From Macrolepiota albuminosa (taxonomy: Eukaryota; Basidiomycota; Agaricomycetes; Agaricales; Agaricaceae), in contig JAMWFC010000009.1 in NCBI GenBank assembly GCA_027475525.1, forward strand, positions 1,302,001 to 1,366,000: a stretch of DNA of 64,000 nt. The letters are read 5' to 3'. A program made the translations under genes and the position numbers. Positions 1 through 10,596 of this stretch are shown here, in pieces (position 1 is the stretch's first letter; every line of letters begins with the position of its first letter). The notes beneath the pieces were generated by a model. It worked only from the letters and a program-made list of their open reading frames with translations. It made no database searches and was not told the origin of the DNA.

Positions 1-942
1 GCCCAGAACTCATAGCGCTAGCACAACGGCGGGAGGTGACTCTGACCAAACCCCGATCAGTACTGAAAGGAGTTAGCAACTGGCGCTGTCAATCACCAAG
101 GCACCTCAATCAGAAGTCTAAAGGAATCAATGACGACGAGACAGGATACATGCAGACCCAACATTTAAATCTATCAAAAGATAGTACAATGTTTAGCGCC
201 AGAATTAGCGCTCATGGCATCTGTCGAGGATTCCCTGATCATACCCCGGGATGGCATGGCCAATTAAATTACATCAAAAAGTGAGCAAACTCGTACCACT
301 TCTAAGTAGTTTTAGAGTCGCCGTTGGTCGCCGTCACCCATGTGCTGCAGGTTGCCGTTGACAGGTGGCCGTTAGCTACAGTCACGAAGAGAGGCGCTAA
401 TTGGTAGCGCTGTCAATGGACTTATTTTGGAAATACCGTAGCGCATAGTATAAAAACTAGCTACTTGCCATGTATATAACAACGAATCGTAACCTCTTGA
501 GCACCCAGTTACACTTAGCATTCAAATCGCGCTAGCATTGCCTGACTTTGTCACCAAGTTTGGCGCTAGCTTCGTCTATCTCGTCTTCGTCATTTACGGT
601 GCCACCTACGGGCACGCTATGCTGCGCTATTCGTCTTATTCTCTATAACTTCTCCTAAACTACGACGCTTACCACTTGCTAGGTAGCGGCACGCTATGCT
701 GCGCTATTCGTCTTATTCTCTATAACTTCTCCTAAACTACGACGCTTACCACTTGCTAGGTAGCACCCGAGGCGCTATCATCTAGCGCATTGCCCTATCA
801 CCTCTGCTCGAGCACACCGGGACCCTGCCGGGACTCCTCATAAACCTGCACGCCAGGCGCTGGAGACGGCGTTGTACTGCGTATATGTCCAGCGCACCCA
901 ACCACAGTTGGCATCATCAGCGCAGCATGTCAGAGGGCAAAG
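1..942. other. Non-coding leader, LTR/UTR-like, no protein recognised
   Basis: No convincing protein is visible. The stretch is unusually rich in short GGCGCT / AGCGCC words, often as TAGCGC or GCGCTA (near 14, 85, 197, 206, 391, 437, 527, 562, 769 and 854). TATA-like words occur near 450 and 470. It precedes a gypsy integrase relic without the gag, protease and RT expected there, so it may be a different repeat or the scar of a deletion. Positions 611-764 are a tandem 77-bp duplication. The assignment as LTR/UTR is inference. Confidence 0.3.
611..764. repeat. 77-bp perfect tandem duplication no. 1
   Basis: Copies 611-687 and 688-764 are identical and abut with no spacer. It lies in non-coding sequence and has no coding effect. 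Confidence 0.95.
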
Positions 943-2106
943 TTGCCCCCTAGATCTCCTGCCAGGAAGCTACACCAGCTACCCATGCCGGTAAAACCTT
1001 GGGACTCCATTGGAATGGACTTTGTAGGTCCCTTTCCTGAGTCTAGAGAGTTCGATTACCTCTGGGTGGTAATCTGCTGCATGACGAGCATGGTGCACCT
1101 GATACCAGTGCAAACTACACTGACGGCTAAGGAGCTGTCATGGATCTACCTCAGGGAGATTGTTAGGCTGCATGGGCTGCCTAGTACTATCATGAGCGAC
1201 CATGACTCAAAGTTCACATCTCAATAATGGAGGGAACTCCACAAACTGCTAGGAGCTTGACTCCTCATGTCAACATCATTTCATTCTCAGACGGATGGGC
1301 AAACTGAGCAGGCCAACTGCAGTATAGACCAGATTTTAAGGGCAGTTGTTTGCCCTGACCAATGGGACTGGGTTGACTGGTGTCCAATTACTGAGTTCGT
1401 GATTAACACGAGTATCTCAGATACGACAGGGTATGTGCCCTTTGAGCTCAACGGAGGGTACTTGCCCTCCATGCTGCACAAAGTTCGTGCTGATATGGTG
1501 GCCCACCGAGGAGTTGTCGAGTTTGCCAGGCAGGCCCTGGAGAACATTGCAGCGGTGCATGACACCATCATAGAGGCGTGAGTCTTTCAGGTGAAAAACG
1601 CCAATCACCGTAGGCGAGCAGAACTGCCAATAGCAGTAGGAGTGTTGGTTTACCTGTCAACGCGTAACCTGAAACTGCCAAAGGGACAGGCTAGCAAACT
1701 CTGCCCAAAATGAGTAGGCCCATACCGTGTGCTAGACGCAGAGCCAAGTACCTCCAACTATGTGTTGGAGCTGCCTCAGACATTACAGGAACGATGCATC
1801 ATCCCAAAGTTCCACGTGTCGCTGTTGCGACCATACAGCGCATCCAATGACGTGCTATTCCCTAACAGGGCAACCCCAGGCTCCTATGACTTTGGGGCAC
1901 AAGATGATGATGAGTGGTTTGTTGAGTGCATCATAGGGCACCAGTGGACTGAGCGGAATATGCTCGAGTTTGAGGTATGGTGGTCCCTTGGAGACACAAC
2001 ATGGGAGCCATACTCCCATTGCTCCAAGTTAGCAGCACTTGACTGTTATCTGGAGTTAAAGGGTGTTAAGCACCCACATCAGTTAGGTAAGCACACCGGT
2101 GCTTAA
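943..2106 (+). pseudogene. Element A: Ty3/gypsy integrase C-terminal half with chromodomain (decayed)
   Basis: One reading frame carries the integrase core (GMDFVGPFPES, first catalytic Asp; then an SDHDSKFTS segment matching the second Asp; QTDGQTEQAN with the catalytic Glu), a GPY-like module and a chromodomain ending (LEFEVWWSLGDTTWEPY). In-frame stops lie near 1225, 1258, 1579 and 1711, so it cannot be expressed whole. It aligns along its length with the minus-strand integrase of element C, where the stop positions are coding (Trp at the first). The zinc-binding HHCC part, RT, protease and gag are absent upstream. In a live element this enzyme would join the cDNA to the chromosome, and the chromodomain would guide it to chromatin marks. 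Confidence 0.9.
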
Positions 2107-2211
2107 ATTGATCAGCAGTGCTGATCGTGGCTTAGCTGAGTTGGTCAGCAACTGTGGCTGAGACATGCCTAGAAATTTGAAATTTCTTTTTTCCCTTTCT
2201 TCCCTCAACCA

Positions 2212-3716
2212 TGGACAACATGCCTGTGGACCAGAGTGAGCAGCAGCAGCAACAGTTTGAGCTTGCGCCGTTGGTCTTACCGTCAGCTGGAGGGGGGGGC
2301 AGATGGCTCCCCCACTAACCCAAAATACACCTCAGTGGGGACAATCGCAACAGGCTGTGGGCTTCTCACAGCAGCAGCAACAACCAGCGGCGGACTACCC
2401 ACCGCAGCAGCCGGTGATCAGTGGCTATCCGCCACACCAACTCATGCAGGGCAACATTATGCCCCAAAACGCACCTGTGAGCAGCTATCAGCCCCAACAA
2501 CCAGTAGCGGGTGCTTATGTGCCACATCACGCTAAGGGCCAATCCTAGCAACACCAGTACAGGGGGCTTGTCAGCCCCCAAGCAACGTTAGGATGGAGGC
2601 AGCTTGCCCCTGTACTGGCAACAGGGCCACTGGGAACACATCCTTTTCCTCAGTTTACTGCCCCGATGCACTACCCAGGCATGGGTGGCGTGCCCGTAAT
2701 GATGCTGTACCCCCCAGCTTGGATGGGGGCTTGGGGCACAATGCCCCAGTATGACGCCTTGTACGAGGCACTAGCCAAGAGAGGCAAGTTGGCTTCCCTG
2801 TCGACCACAGTACCAGTTGACAATCTAAAGGGATGCCAAGCATCCCTCGTGCAGGCCCCCATGGCCATTGGGAGCACAAAAACTCTCAATTACAGAACTA
2901 AGCATCAGTTCATCGGCCAATGTGCCAATGGAGAGCCTGGCCAGGCTCTCCCTTTTACAGCAGCTGGAGATGCTGCACCAACCTGAGCCCTGCTCGGAAG
3001 AAGAGTCATGCTCCCAATGCTCCCAATGTGACAAAGGAAAAGCATGGGCTGTCGAGCCCAGTCTCAACCAGGACTTAGTCCTGGCTACCATCCTCCAACA
3101 CTTGGAGGATAATGAGTACGACGTACCTGCAGAATTGTCGTTCCTCCATGATGCAGAGGCAGTCATCCTCATCAGCCAGATGATAGACGACATGGATCAT
3201 ATGCACGCTCAGCGCAAAACTGATCTCCTTGCCCTATTGGCTGCTCGTAAGCTGCAGACTACACCCCCAAGTTGGGACACCGACTCCAGCAAAAGGGCGC
3301 ATTGGCAAGGAGTGGAGGACGTGCCCTCCTGCTCGACTCAGTCGAGCGTTGTCGTCTCCGGCCGGGAGGCCGGTCTAGGGCAGGACATCCTTCCCTATGA
3401 AGATGCCCCTGCTTCAGCCGCCCCTCAGCTCATCCAGCGCCTCGCTAGTGGCACATCTGAGGTCGCATCTTCATGACCATTATCCATGGTATCCACCACA
3501 CACTTTGAGTAGCAGAGTTCCTGGGGTGGCAGCACACGCCCTACTGAGGCTAAGGCCTCGCAACCCCAAAAGAATCGTCGGGGTAAGCAACTGGAAGGGC
3601 ATGCATACGTCAACGTGCACTTCCCCGAGGATGCCCCGAAAGGGGCCCCAGGGGCTAACATCCCCTTTTTACCCGCAATACTAGTAGAGGGCCCACCAGC
3701 CTGACTCCTGCAGTGT
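2212..3716 (+). pseudogene. Element A: ORF X, N-terminal part (Q/P-rich), broken
   Basis: Starts at ATG 2212 with a Gln-rich stretch (DQSEQQQQQ), then a Pro/Gln-rich region (PPQQPVISGYPPHQ), then an acidic segment with Leu-rich helices. The frame changes after an 8-G run at 2292-2299 and again near 2870-2980. From 2868 the frame is the same as that of the 555-residue ORF that follows, interrupted only by stops at 3474, about 3510 and about 3702. It therefore looks like one protein of roughly 1,000 residues with a few lesions. The Q/P-rich start resembles the start of the homologous ORF in element C (10289 leftward). No known domain recognised. Confidence 0.6.
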
Positions 3717-5384
3717 GTGTGGGCCATGGACCCACGTTCTGATGTGTCTGTGCCAGAGAGGCTGCCATCCCCGCCCTCCAATGATGAATGGTATGAGGAG
3801 CCTGAAGAGGCTTGCATGGAATTTCCTGTGTCGCACGAAATGGCAGCACAACATATGGCACGTGAACAGCGCAACAGCAATCAACGGGCCAAGATGGACT
3901 ATCAGGCACAGGATAGTGCCAAACGAGGAGCCGCCCTCCTTGAAGACAAAACTGGGCGCATCCCTGATGCGCTTGGTGTTGTGATCTACTGTGATCACAC
4001 TATTGAGTGCCAGAACTCATTCTTTGGCACAGGGTTATCTCCCCAATTCTATTGGTCGCCAGTGACCAATACTATTTTTGTCAAGCAAGAAGCCCACGCA
4101 GCCAGGGCCTTCGAGGCCAATAAAGAGGGCAACGCCACGCAGATGCCCCACAACAGCAAGGTGTACCAAGTGGCACCTCACAGGTTTCCCCGCAGTCCTC
4201 AAGAGCTTTGCAGGCTCCATGCACTGCAGTTTACGCTGATTTGTCAGTGTCAGTTGGGCTACCTCCTGCTCAACAAATTCAAATGGGTGACTATGAATTG
4301 TCACCCCACAGCCCGAGACAAAACAATGTCTCAACTACTCGACGAGATCTTGTACAAGACTATTGCAGTACCCTTTGCGAGTTTGGAGGAGCAGGAGAAA
4401 GTCCTGCAAATGATTGCCCCTTCGCAGATCTATCGCCGCAAGGAAAGTGGGAGACTGGCCTTTGTTGGCCTGACTCCCCCTGACCCAAAGCAGCCTTTTG
4501 CTTTGGACTACCTGGGCTCCTATGCCCTTCTTTATGGGCATCCTGGGACGCCCAATGTGTGGACCGGTCTGGCCATGGACCATGCCATGCGTATTTACTG
4601 GCACAGCCTCTTTGGGTTTGCGCTCATACACGCTATCAGCACGAGCCGCCCCTCCAAGTCTACGGTGTACAAACACCTGGCTTATGTCTTTGCACGGCTG
4701 GGCCTCTATAAACAGGCCATTGCCAAATATGAGGCGGCCATGGGGCAAGCCTTTGTGCCCCTCTCCACCAAGGACCCGACCTTTGAGGCTTGGGCAGTAG
4801 ACATCCTGGAAGCTTCAGCTTCCATCTTTACCACTTCGGATGCTTTATGTGTCCTCCTTCACAATCAAATCCTGGTCAGCTGGGCTGACCATGCATATAC
4901 CTATGGGGTCACCTACTTGGCCCATATGTTCTTCAGTGACAGCCGGCTATACAACGAGGCGGCTGCCATCGATGACGAGAGGCTACAATGCCTCGATCAC
5001 TATGGGACACCTCAGTCCCTTGCTCAGTGGGATGGGTGGCATGAGGCCACCATTGGCGACCGCCAACGACTTATGCTCCAGCAGCAGGAGAGTTGTCATG
5101 CGTTTGACAATGTATTCACCAAGGGGATGTACCTCCTCATTGGGCAGGACATACACGCCCAGGAGATCTGGATGCACCAGTACTCATCCAACATGGGGGA
5201 TCTTCCTGATCTCCACCCTCCTACTCCAGGGCCGACTGTTGACCCCACAATTACACTGTCCCTGCTACGGGACTATGATGACTCCCTGCCTCTCGCAGGG
5301 CCATCAGGCACTTCCTATGAGCCTGCACCCAAGGATGAACTCCTTGACTATAACATAGATGACGCAACTGCCGATCTATTCTGA
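3717..5384 (+). CDS. Element A: ORF X, C-terminal 555 residues, open, function unknown
   Basis: A 555-codon uninterrupted frame downstream of the integrase, before the polypurine tract and 3' LTR. Its first Met is probably internal to the longer ORF X. It shares clear blocks with the minus-strand ORF X of element C: TGRIPDxLGV, a TNTxFV block, an RDxTM block and a WxDHAYTxGVxYL block. No signal peptide and no convincing C-terminal membrane anchor are visible, so it does not look like an envelope glycoprotein. It is the only part of element A without stops, although the integrase beside it is dead. The family is not recognised. An accessory structural or regulatory role for the retroelement is inference from position and conservation. 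Confidence 0.75.
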   Translation: MWAMDPRSDVSVPERLPSPPSNDEWYEEPEEACMEFPVSHEMAAQHMAREQRNSNQRAKMDYQAQDSAKRGAALLEDKTGRIPDALGVVIYCDHTIECQNSFFGTGLSPQFYWSPVTNTIFVKQEAHAARAFEANKEGNATQMPHNSKVYQVAPHRFPRSPQELCRLHALQFTLICQCQLGYLLLNKFKWVTMNCHPTARDKTMSQLLDEILYKTIAVPFASLEEQEKVLQMIAPSQIYRRKESGRLAFVGLTPPDPKQPFALDYLGSYALLYGHPGTPNVWTGLAMDHAMRIYWHSLFGFALIHAISTSRPSKSTVYKHLAYVFARLGLYKQAIAKYEAAMGQAFVPLSTKDPTFEAWAVDILEASASIFTTSDALCVLLHNQILVSWADHAYTYGVTYLAHMFFSDSRLYNEAAAIDDERLQCLDHYGTPQSLAQWDGWHEATIGDRQRLMLQQQESCHAFDNVFTKGMYLLIGQDIHAQEIWMHQYSSNMGDLPDLHPPTPGPTVDPTITLSLLRDYDDSLPLAGPSGTSYEPAPKDELLDYNIDDATADLF

Positions 5385-5469
5385 GAGCCCAGGGACTCTC
5401 CAATTGCCCCCATCTCTGACTTACCGACAGCCTGACCGTCGGAGTATTTTGAGACCGTAGTTTGGTCTA

Positions 5470-5480
5470 ATTGGGGGGTG
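5470..5480 (+). other. Element A polypurine tract
   Basis: A purine run (ttggggggtg) directly precedes the TG start of the 3' LTR, the usual site for plus-strand priming. It fixes the element's orientation as +. Confidence 0.7.
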
Positions 5481-5688
5481 TGTAGCGTAGTCCGCTATGT
5501 GGCATTGGCCACATAGCTTTACTTACTGTAGTCGATATTATATTATTATTTACTGTACTATAAATAATTTACATGTGCTGCTTACGAAGTAGCTTATTTT
5601 GTTGTAAACTACATTGTCAATAGACTGGTCTGGTCTGATCCAGTGTTGTGTGCACACTAAGCTCTCTCAAATTTGTAACTTCGTTACA
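5481..5688 (+). repeat. Element A 3' LTR (about 208 bp)
   Basis: Begins TGTAGCG after the polypurine tract and ends GTTACA, giving TG..CA termini. The next base (5689) starts RT-leader sequence of the minus-strand element B, so this is the right edge of an insertion into B. An alternative end at 5613 (CTACA) is possible. The 5' LTR is not in the window, so this cannot be confirmed by LTR pairing. Confidence 0.6.
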
Positions 5689-6920
5689 GAGGCTGAGGGG
5701 CAGATAAATCCCTTCCCAAGCATTTTGTTGAGGTAGTCCTTGAGGGCATGTAGTTTGGTTTCTGATATGTTGTATACTTTGCCAAAGGATGGGGAGGCCC
5801 CTTCCTTGAGGTTGATTGTGTGGTCGTCAGGATGGTGAGGGGGGATCTTCTTGGCATCTCTTTCAGAGAACACGTCAGCAAATTCATAGTACTCCAGGGG
5901 AACTACTTCTCGTAAGATCTGCTCCTCAGTCTTTTTTTCTGGGAGAGTAGCATCTGCTTGTAGGTTTCTTCTGGAAGGGAGGGCAAGGTGTGCAGTTGAA
6001 ACATGGGGTTCCTTCCTGCATGAGATGTGTGAAGGGGGTGGTCCCAATGATTTTGATGTTGAGCACCTCCAGGTCAATTGGGAGTGTCAGGCTGCAAGTC
6101 GGAATGGAAGGAGTGTATGTCTGAGACCAGGTCAGGTAGTTTGGTCCCTTGTACTTGTTCTGGGGAATGTTGGGAGGTTGGTTGGGGGTCTTGTGGACTC
6201 AGGTGGGTGTTGGGGCACGGTTAAGGGTGTCGGTCCTGGAAGCTTGAAACTGGTTCCAGGGCTCAGGGTCTTAGTTGTTGGGTCACCTCCAAGAGTCCTG
6301 AGGTGTACAGTGGTTGTTGAGTGGTTCTTGGGTCCCAAGAACATCATGGTAAGCATCCTCCAGTTGATCTTGGAGTTTGCGTCTCATAGCCAGGGGAGCC
6401 CCAGCACAAGTGGGGTCAAGTTGTGAAGCTGCATGACCAGAAAGTCCAACATGAATTTGAAACCATTGTTCAGAGTCACCTGCCCCAAATAAGACCTTCT
6501 GATGGGGCTGGAGGAGGAGGAGGTACTGTTGAGTTGCTGCAAGTTAAGAGGTTGATCGAGGAGATCATGGGGGAGGTTGAGGGTGTCGCTGATGAAGACC
6601 CCAGTGGCTCTGCTGTCGATAAGGGCCAATAACGGTCCTGGGGCACCATCCAACCTGGCATTGATGACAAAAAATCACGACAAATGGGACTGGATTCTGG
6701 AAAATGGTGTGGCTCTATTCAAGGAGTCCTCTGAGGTTGGTTCGGGGCTTGAGAATTCAGAGACATCAAAGGGGAGTTGCTGGTCTTTGATTGTTGGTTT
6801 CTAACTCAGGCAGAGGGTGAGGTGTCGCCAGTTGATGCAGGGGTTGGTGTCCCAGAGCCAGGGGAGCCCCAGGATCAGGGGTGCAGAGGAGTGGAGTTTG
6901 GTTACTGGCATCTGAAGAGT
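5689..6920 (-). pseudogene. Element B: second retropepsin domain and RT leader (decayed)
   Basis: Read right to left. A retropepsin-like domain (6653-6384) has ALIDSRATGVFIS where the E/G family has DSGA, and ends LVLGLPWL. Then comes the linker [22 protein letters not shown] and the start of RT ([19 protein letters not shown]), where element A's LTR interrupts it at 5688/5689. It is homologous to 44500-45540 of element E. Stops and frame changes make it non-functional. The right edge at about 6920 is the insertion point of element C; B resumes at 18597. Confidence 0.85.
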
Positions 6921-6925
6921 GTGAG
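6921..6925. repeat. Left target-site duplication GTGAG of element C
   Basis: GTGAG immediately left of the left LTR; the same five bases follow the right LTR at 18592-18596. Confidence 0.85.
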
Positions 6926-7106
6926 TGAAACAAAGTCAAGTAGGGTTAGCCTTACAGTCACACTGACAGAACCAGATCGATAATTCGATTCTAGTACTAC
7001 GAAGTATGACAGTAAAATTGGCTGCCTTATGTAAGGCAGCCAGCATGTATGTACAGTATTAATATAATTGTATATTAATTAATTAACTAAAATATAATAT
7101 GTTACA
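6926..7106 (-). repeat. Element C 3' LTR (181 bp)
   Basis: TG..CA termini on the + strand (TGAAACAAAG to ATGTTACA). It matches the right LTR apart from an 11-bp length difference and the 77-bp duplication there. Confidence 0.85.
7020..7041. other. 22-bp inverted repeat within element C LTR
   Basis: GGCTGCCTTA and TAAGGCAGCC flank a 2-nt centre. It is kept in the right LTR at 18417-18438. It could form a hairpin in the R/U5 RNA or be a binding site; function not known. Confidence 0.75.
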
Positions 7107-7118
7107 TGCCCCCCTTTG
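7107..7118 (-). other. Element C polypurine tract
   Basis: On the minus strand the sequence entering the 3' LTR reads AAAGGGGGGCA then TGTAAC, a typical plus-strand primer next to the LTR. Confidence 0.7.
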
Positions 7119-7209
7119 AGACTGGTAATCAGTCTTGATGTAAAGAGGGACAATTTGTCCGTGTCACTAAGTAGGTCAATGTGGAGGCACTCTGGTCCTC
7201 CACGGCTCG

Positions 7210-7363
7210 AAAATGTCCAGGTCATCTGTCAAAAAATACAACGCCGACGTTAACCGACAGTATGAATTGAAAAAGAGATGAGCTGCAAAATGTCCAGGTC
7301 ATCTGTCAAAAAATACAACGCCGACGTTAACCGACAGTATGAATTGAAAAAGAGATGAGCTGC
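7210..7363. repeat. 77-bp perfect tandem duplication no. 2
   Basis: Copies 7210-7286 and 7287-7363, in the stretch between the end of ORF X and the polypurine tract. Confidence 0.95.
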
Positions 7364-7534
7364 CTACGAGAGTTACGCAGACGGCGGACACGACAACTCA
7401 CGGACTGTATTGATCCTCATCTCATTGTCGGTTTTAACCGAGGATGATGAGGCGACGGGGCCCGACGATGTTGAGGCTGTAGGAGCCTGAACTGACGTTG
7501 ATGGGTGAGACGGAGAGGGGGGGTATGGCCTGTG

Positions 7535-10289
7535 TCAAGAGCGGCGTTGCCATAAGTCTCGATGGTTGGGGTTCATCCCCACCAGATAATATAGTCCACT
7601 TTCAAGGTACTCATGACCTTGATTGGATTCGCAGGCGAGTAGGGCGTGAAGATGAATCATATCATTGTTGGTGGGCAGTCGCCAATCATTCCACCATGTG
7701 ATTGCTGGGGGCTCTCCATAGATGTCCAGTCGATGATGGTGTTCATTGTCGACCTCGCGGAATTGGTCAATGGAGGCTGTGGCCACAAGGAATTGATTTT
7801 CAAGGTAGACCACGCCGAAAGTATAGGCGTGGTCTACCCACTCTAGAGGTACGCGGTTGGCTATCATGGCACGAAGCACGTCAGCATCGGTGATGTTGAC
7901 AGCACTAGCCACGTTGAAATATGGGGGTCGGAACTGGACGTCAGTCCAGCTCATGGGTTCGAAGGGGGTACTAGGGTTGGCGGCATCGTAATCAGCAACC
8001 GCCTCACGATACAACCCGGGACACGCCAGAATCAAGGCCAACAGCCTTGCAAACCGTCCAAGAGCTCTTTCCAAAGGGGACAATCCACACGTCAAGGCGT
8101 GGCCCAGGAGAGTATGCCAGTGAATGGATTACGCTCGATCCACTGCAATGCCGTACACCAAATTCATCATTTCTGGCCGACAGAAGTAAAGTATGTTCTG
8201 CGCCAGCTTGTCCAGATTGAAGGTGAAATGTACACCTTTGGAATCAAACCCGGAAAGCGTAAAAAACGGTCTTCCGGCTCAGTCCTTCCATTGCAGGTAC
8301 CCGTCTGGGGTCGGCATGACCGCGATGTTCATGTGATGGGATGATAGATCCAGAGGGGGCGAAATGTGCTCGTACTCTGGTGAACACACCAGAGCCATCG
8401 TCCTATCTCTCACCGACGTATAATAGTTAATACTGATGCGCTGAAACTCGCGCAACAGATAATAGGCCTCAGTGCGTAGAGACACTGACGTGAACTTGTT
8501 CTGCAAAAGCTCATAAAGCTTTTGCAACTGCTGGGGATTCATCGGGAATCCCCTCGGTACCACTCAGTTCAACTCCTTTGAGGTATGGTAATACCTCTCT
8601 CCCTTTTCTTCCTCATGCGTCTTCACGGCCAAGGCTTCATTGCTTACAAATACTGTATTGGTGAGCTGGGAGTAATAGAAATGGCAGTCGAGTGCCCTGC
8701 CGTAGAACCAGTTGGACCGCTCCACCAACGTCCCACTGACAAACACCCCGAGGCCATCAGGAATACGGCCTGTGGCCTGCTCCTCCTGGTCTTTATTGAC
8801 CTTTGCCTGCCGGGCAGCCTCGTGCTTCCTCCGAGCCTCTTTTTTGTGTTTCTTGTCTAAACGCAGTCGGCGTTTAGCGGGGGTTTCTCCTTCGGAGGGG
8901 GTCTCATCTGATGACTCCCCATAATCACTCCCGTCGCTCGGTTCGTTCAGACCAAGCGCAGCCAACGTTAAGAGTCGCCCTTTGACCTCGGCGTCCGTCC
9001 TCATGTCCTTTATGGGGACCGCGGATGCATACGCCCTCAGTGGTGCCTCAAACTGCACCACTGCTCCAAACCGCATCACAACTCTGTCTGCTCCTCGTGG
9101 AACATCTGCTCCAAACTCCACTTCCGACAGGACCACCTCATCCTGCTGCTTCGCCCCTGACTGCTGGAAAGGCGCATGTGTTGACGAGGACAGTCCTCGT
9201 AAACTATTGTCAACCTCCACGAGCTCGTCATGTAACTCGGCCGGGCTCGGAGTGAGTTCTCCAGATTCCCGCACCCCAACTTCCGGTCCTGCATCACGCG
9301 CTCTGAGGCGTTTTGCCTCAGGTAGCTCCTCTGATGACAACGGACGCTTCTTCATAGCGTTCGTGAAAGTTTTAATAGTATTGTCGTTACGCTGCTGCAG
9401 CATAACGATCTCATCCAGCAGACCCGTAATCACCACCTGAGCCACTGGATCCGCTAAAAACGCGGACTCTGGTGGCACTCGCTGGCCGGCAGATATGAGG
9501 CGTCTCCAGACTGCCTCTGCCTGAGGGTCCAACATCTCCGACGGCGTCCCAATCTCCTTTCCTTTCCCTTTCTCCGTGGAGATGGTGCACGACAAGGTGA
9601 CGGAGATGCTCGTTGGGGCGGTGTTTGAGGTTGGGGTTGACCTCAAGTCTGCGTTCTCACTGACGGTTCATCCCGTCTGCACCCTACTACATCCCAAGGC
9701 CCACCTACTCATGCCCCGGTACTCCTCGGAGGCGATCGCCTCCGGTCTCTTCTATATGTCTCTCGTGGGGGCGGTGTCCTCTCTCGTTTGCCCCGGTACT
9801 CCTCGGAGGCGATCGCCTCCGGTCTCTTCTATATGTCTCTCGTGGGGGCGGTGTCCTCTCTCGTTGTCGTCGAGGTTGCACCACCTCGCTCTTTCCTTGC
9901 TGTTGATGCCCCGCATTGTCGTCCACGTCCATGGGTGCTACCTGTGGCGCAGTTAGTGCTTTCTCATCTGAAAGGAGTGTACTTGCACTCTGGGTCTGCG
10001 TCTGCTGCATCGGCATTGGCATTCCCCACATAACCTGTCCTCCCATCTGCTGTCCAGGACCAGCTGGTTCTGGGAAGTATGGGATCTGGAAAAACTGCGG
10101 ATAAAACTGTGGAGGTTGTCCAAATTGGGCTGGGTTCTGCCCAAACTGGGACACCACTGGATACGATGCCACAGTCGGCGTTGTTACCAACTGCTGAACG
10201 TTTTGCTGGGGGCGATCTCCCCCTCCTCCAGAACCCTGTGGGTTCTGAGGCTGCTGCTCACTGGTCGTACGCTGGTAAGGGTACAACAT
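7535..10289 (-). pseudogene. Element C: ORF X homologue (broken into pieces)
   Basis: Starts with a Pro/Gln/Gly-rich segment (ATG 10289; QPPQFYPQFFQIPYFPEP), then an Arg-rich stretch, then a 360-residue open piece (9646-8564) with an acidic middle and a very basic run near KRRLRLDKKHKKEARRKHE. Further homologous pieces lie at 8563-8279 and 8095-7535. Shared blocks with element A: TGRIPDGLGV, NTVFVSNEA, VRDRTM and WVDHAYTFGVVYLEN. The 77-bp duplication at 9712 and other frame changes split it. It sits between the integrase-chromodomain ORF and the 3' LTR. Retention of the same extra ORF in two diverged elements suggests selection in the live family. No known domain; no membrane segment seen. 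Confidence 0.7.
9712..9865. repeat. 77-bp perfect tandem duplication no. 3
   Basis: Copies 9712-9788 and 9789-9865, inside the Arg-rich part of element C ORF X; it shifts the frame by 2. Confidence 0.95.
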
Positions 10290-10313
10290 GGTAATACGAA
10301 AATGTCGACGTGT

Positions 10314-10467
10314 CGGTGGGAAAAAACACACTAAATTCCCCATCATCAGGTTACATAACCTGATCCAAACGCCAACTCCGCATCACGATCCGGTGGGAAA
10401 AAACACACTAAATTCCCCATCATCAGGTTACATAACCTGATCCAAACGCCAACTCCGCATCACGATC
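10314..10467. repeat. 77-bp perfect tandem duplication no. 4
   Basis: Copies 10314-10390 and 10391-10467, in the gap between the integrase stop and the ORF X start. Confidence 0.95.
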
Positions 10468-10596
10468 CGAATTATCTCATCAGATAGATCACTCTCCATC
10501 TTATCTATCCGGAACAACTGTGATCCGATCCGGATCAGACACTCAGTCGATCCGAGCTCCGACTGATCTGGCCTACATCTTATCACTGCCATCAAT

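Noticed and set aside
36..284. 82-codon frame at the window start
   Set aside because: No domain, no homologue in the window and composition like the surrounding non-coding repeat.
3717..5384. ORF X as a retroviral-type envelope protein
   Set aside because: Position fits, but no signal peptide, glycoprotein-like cysteine pattern or membrane anchor could be seen.
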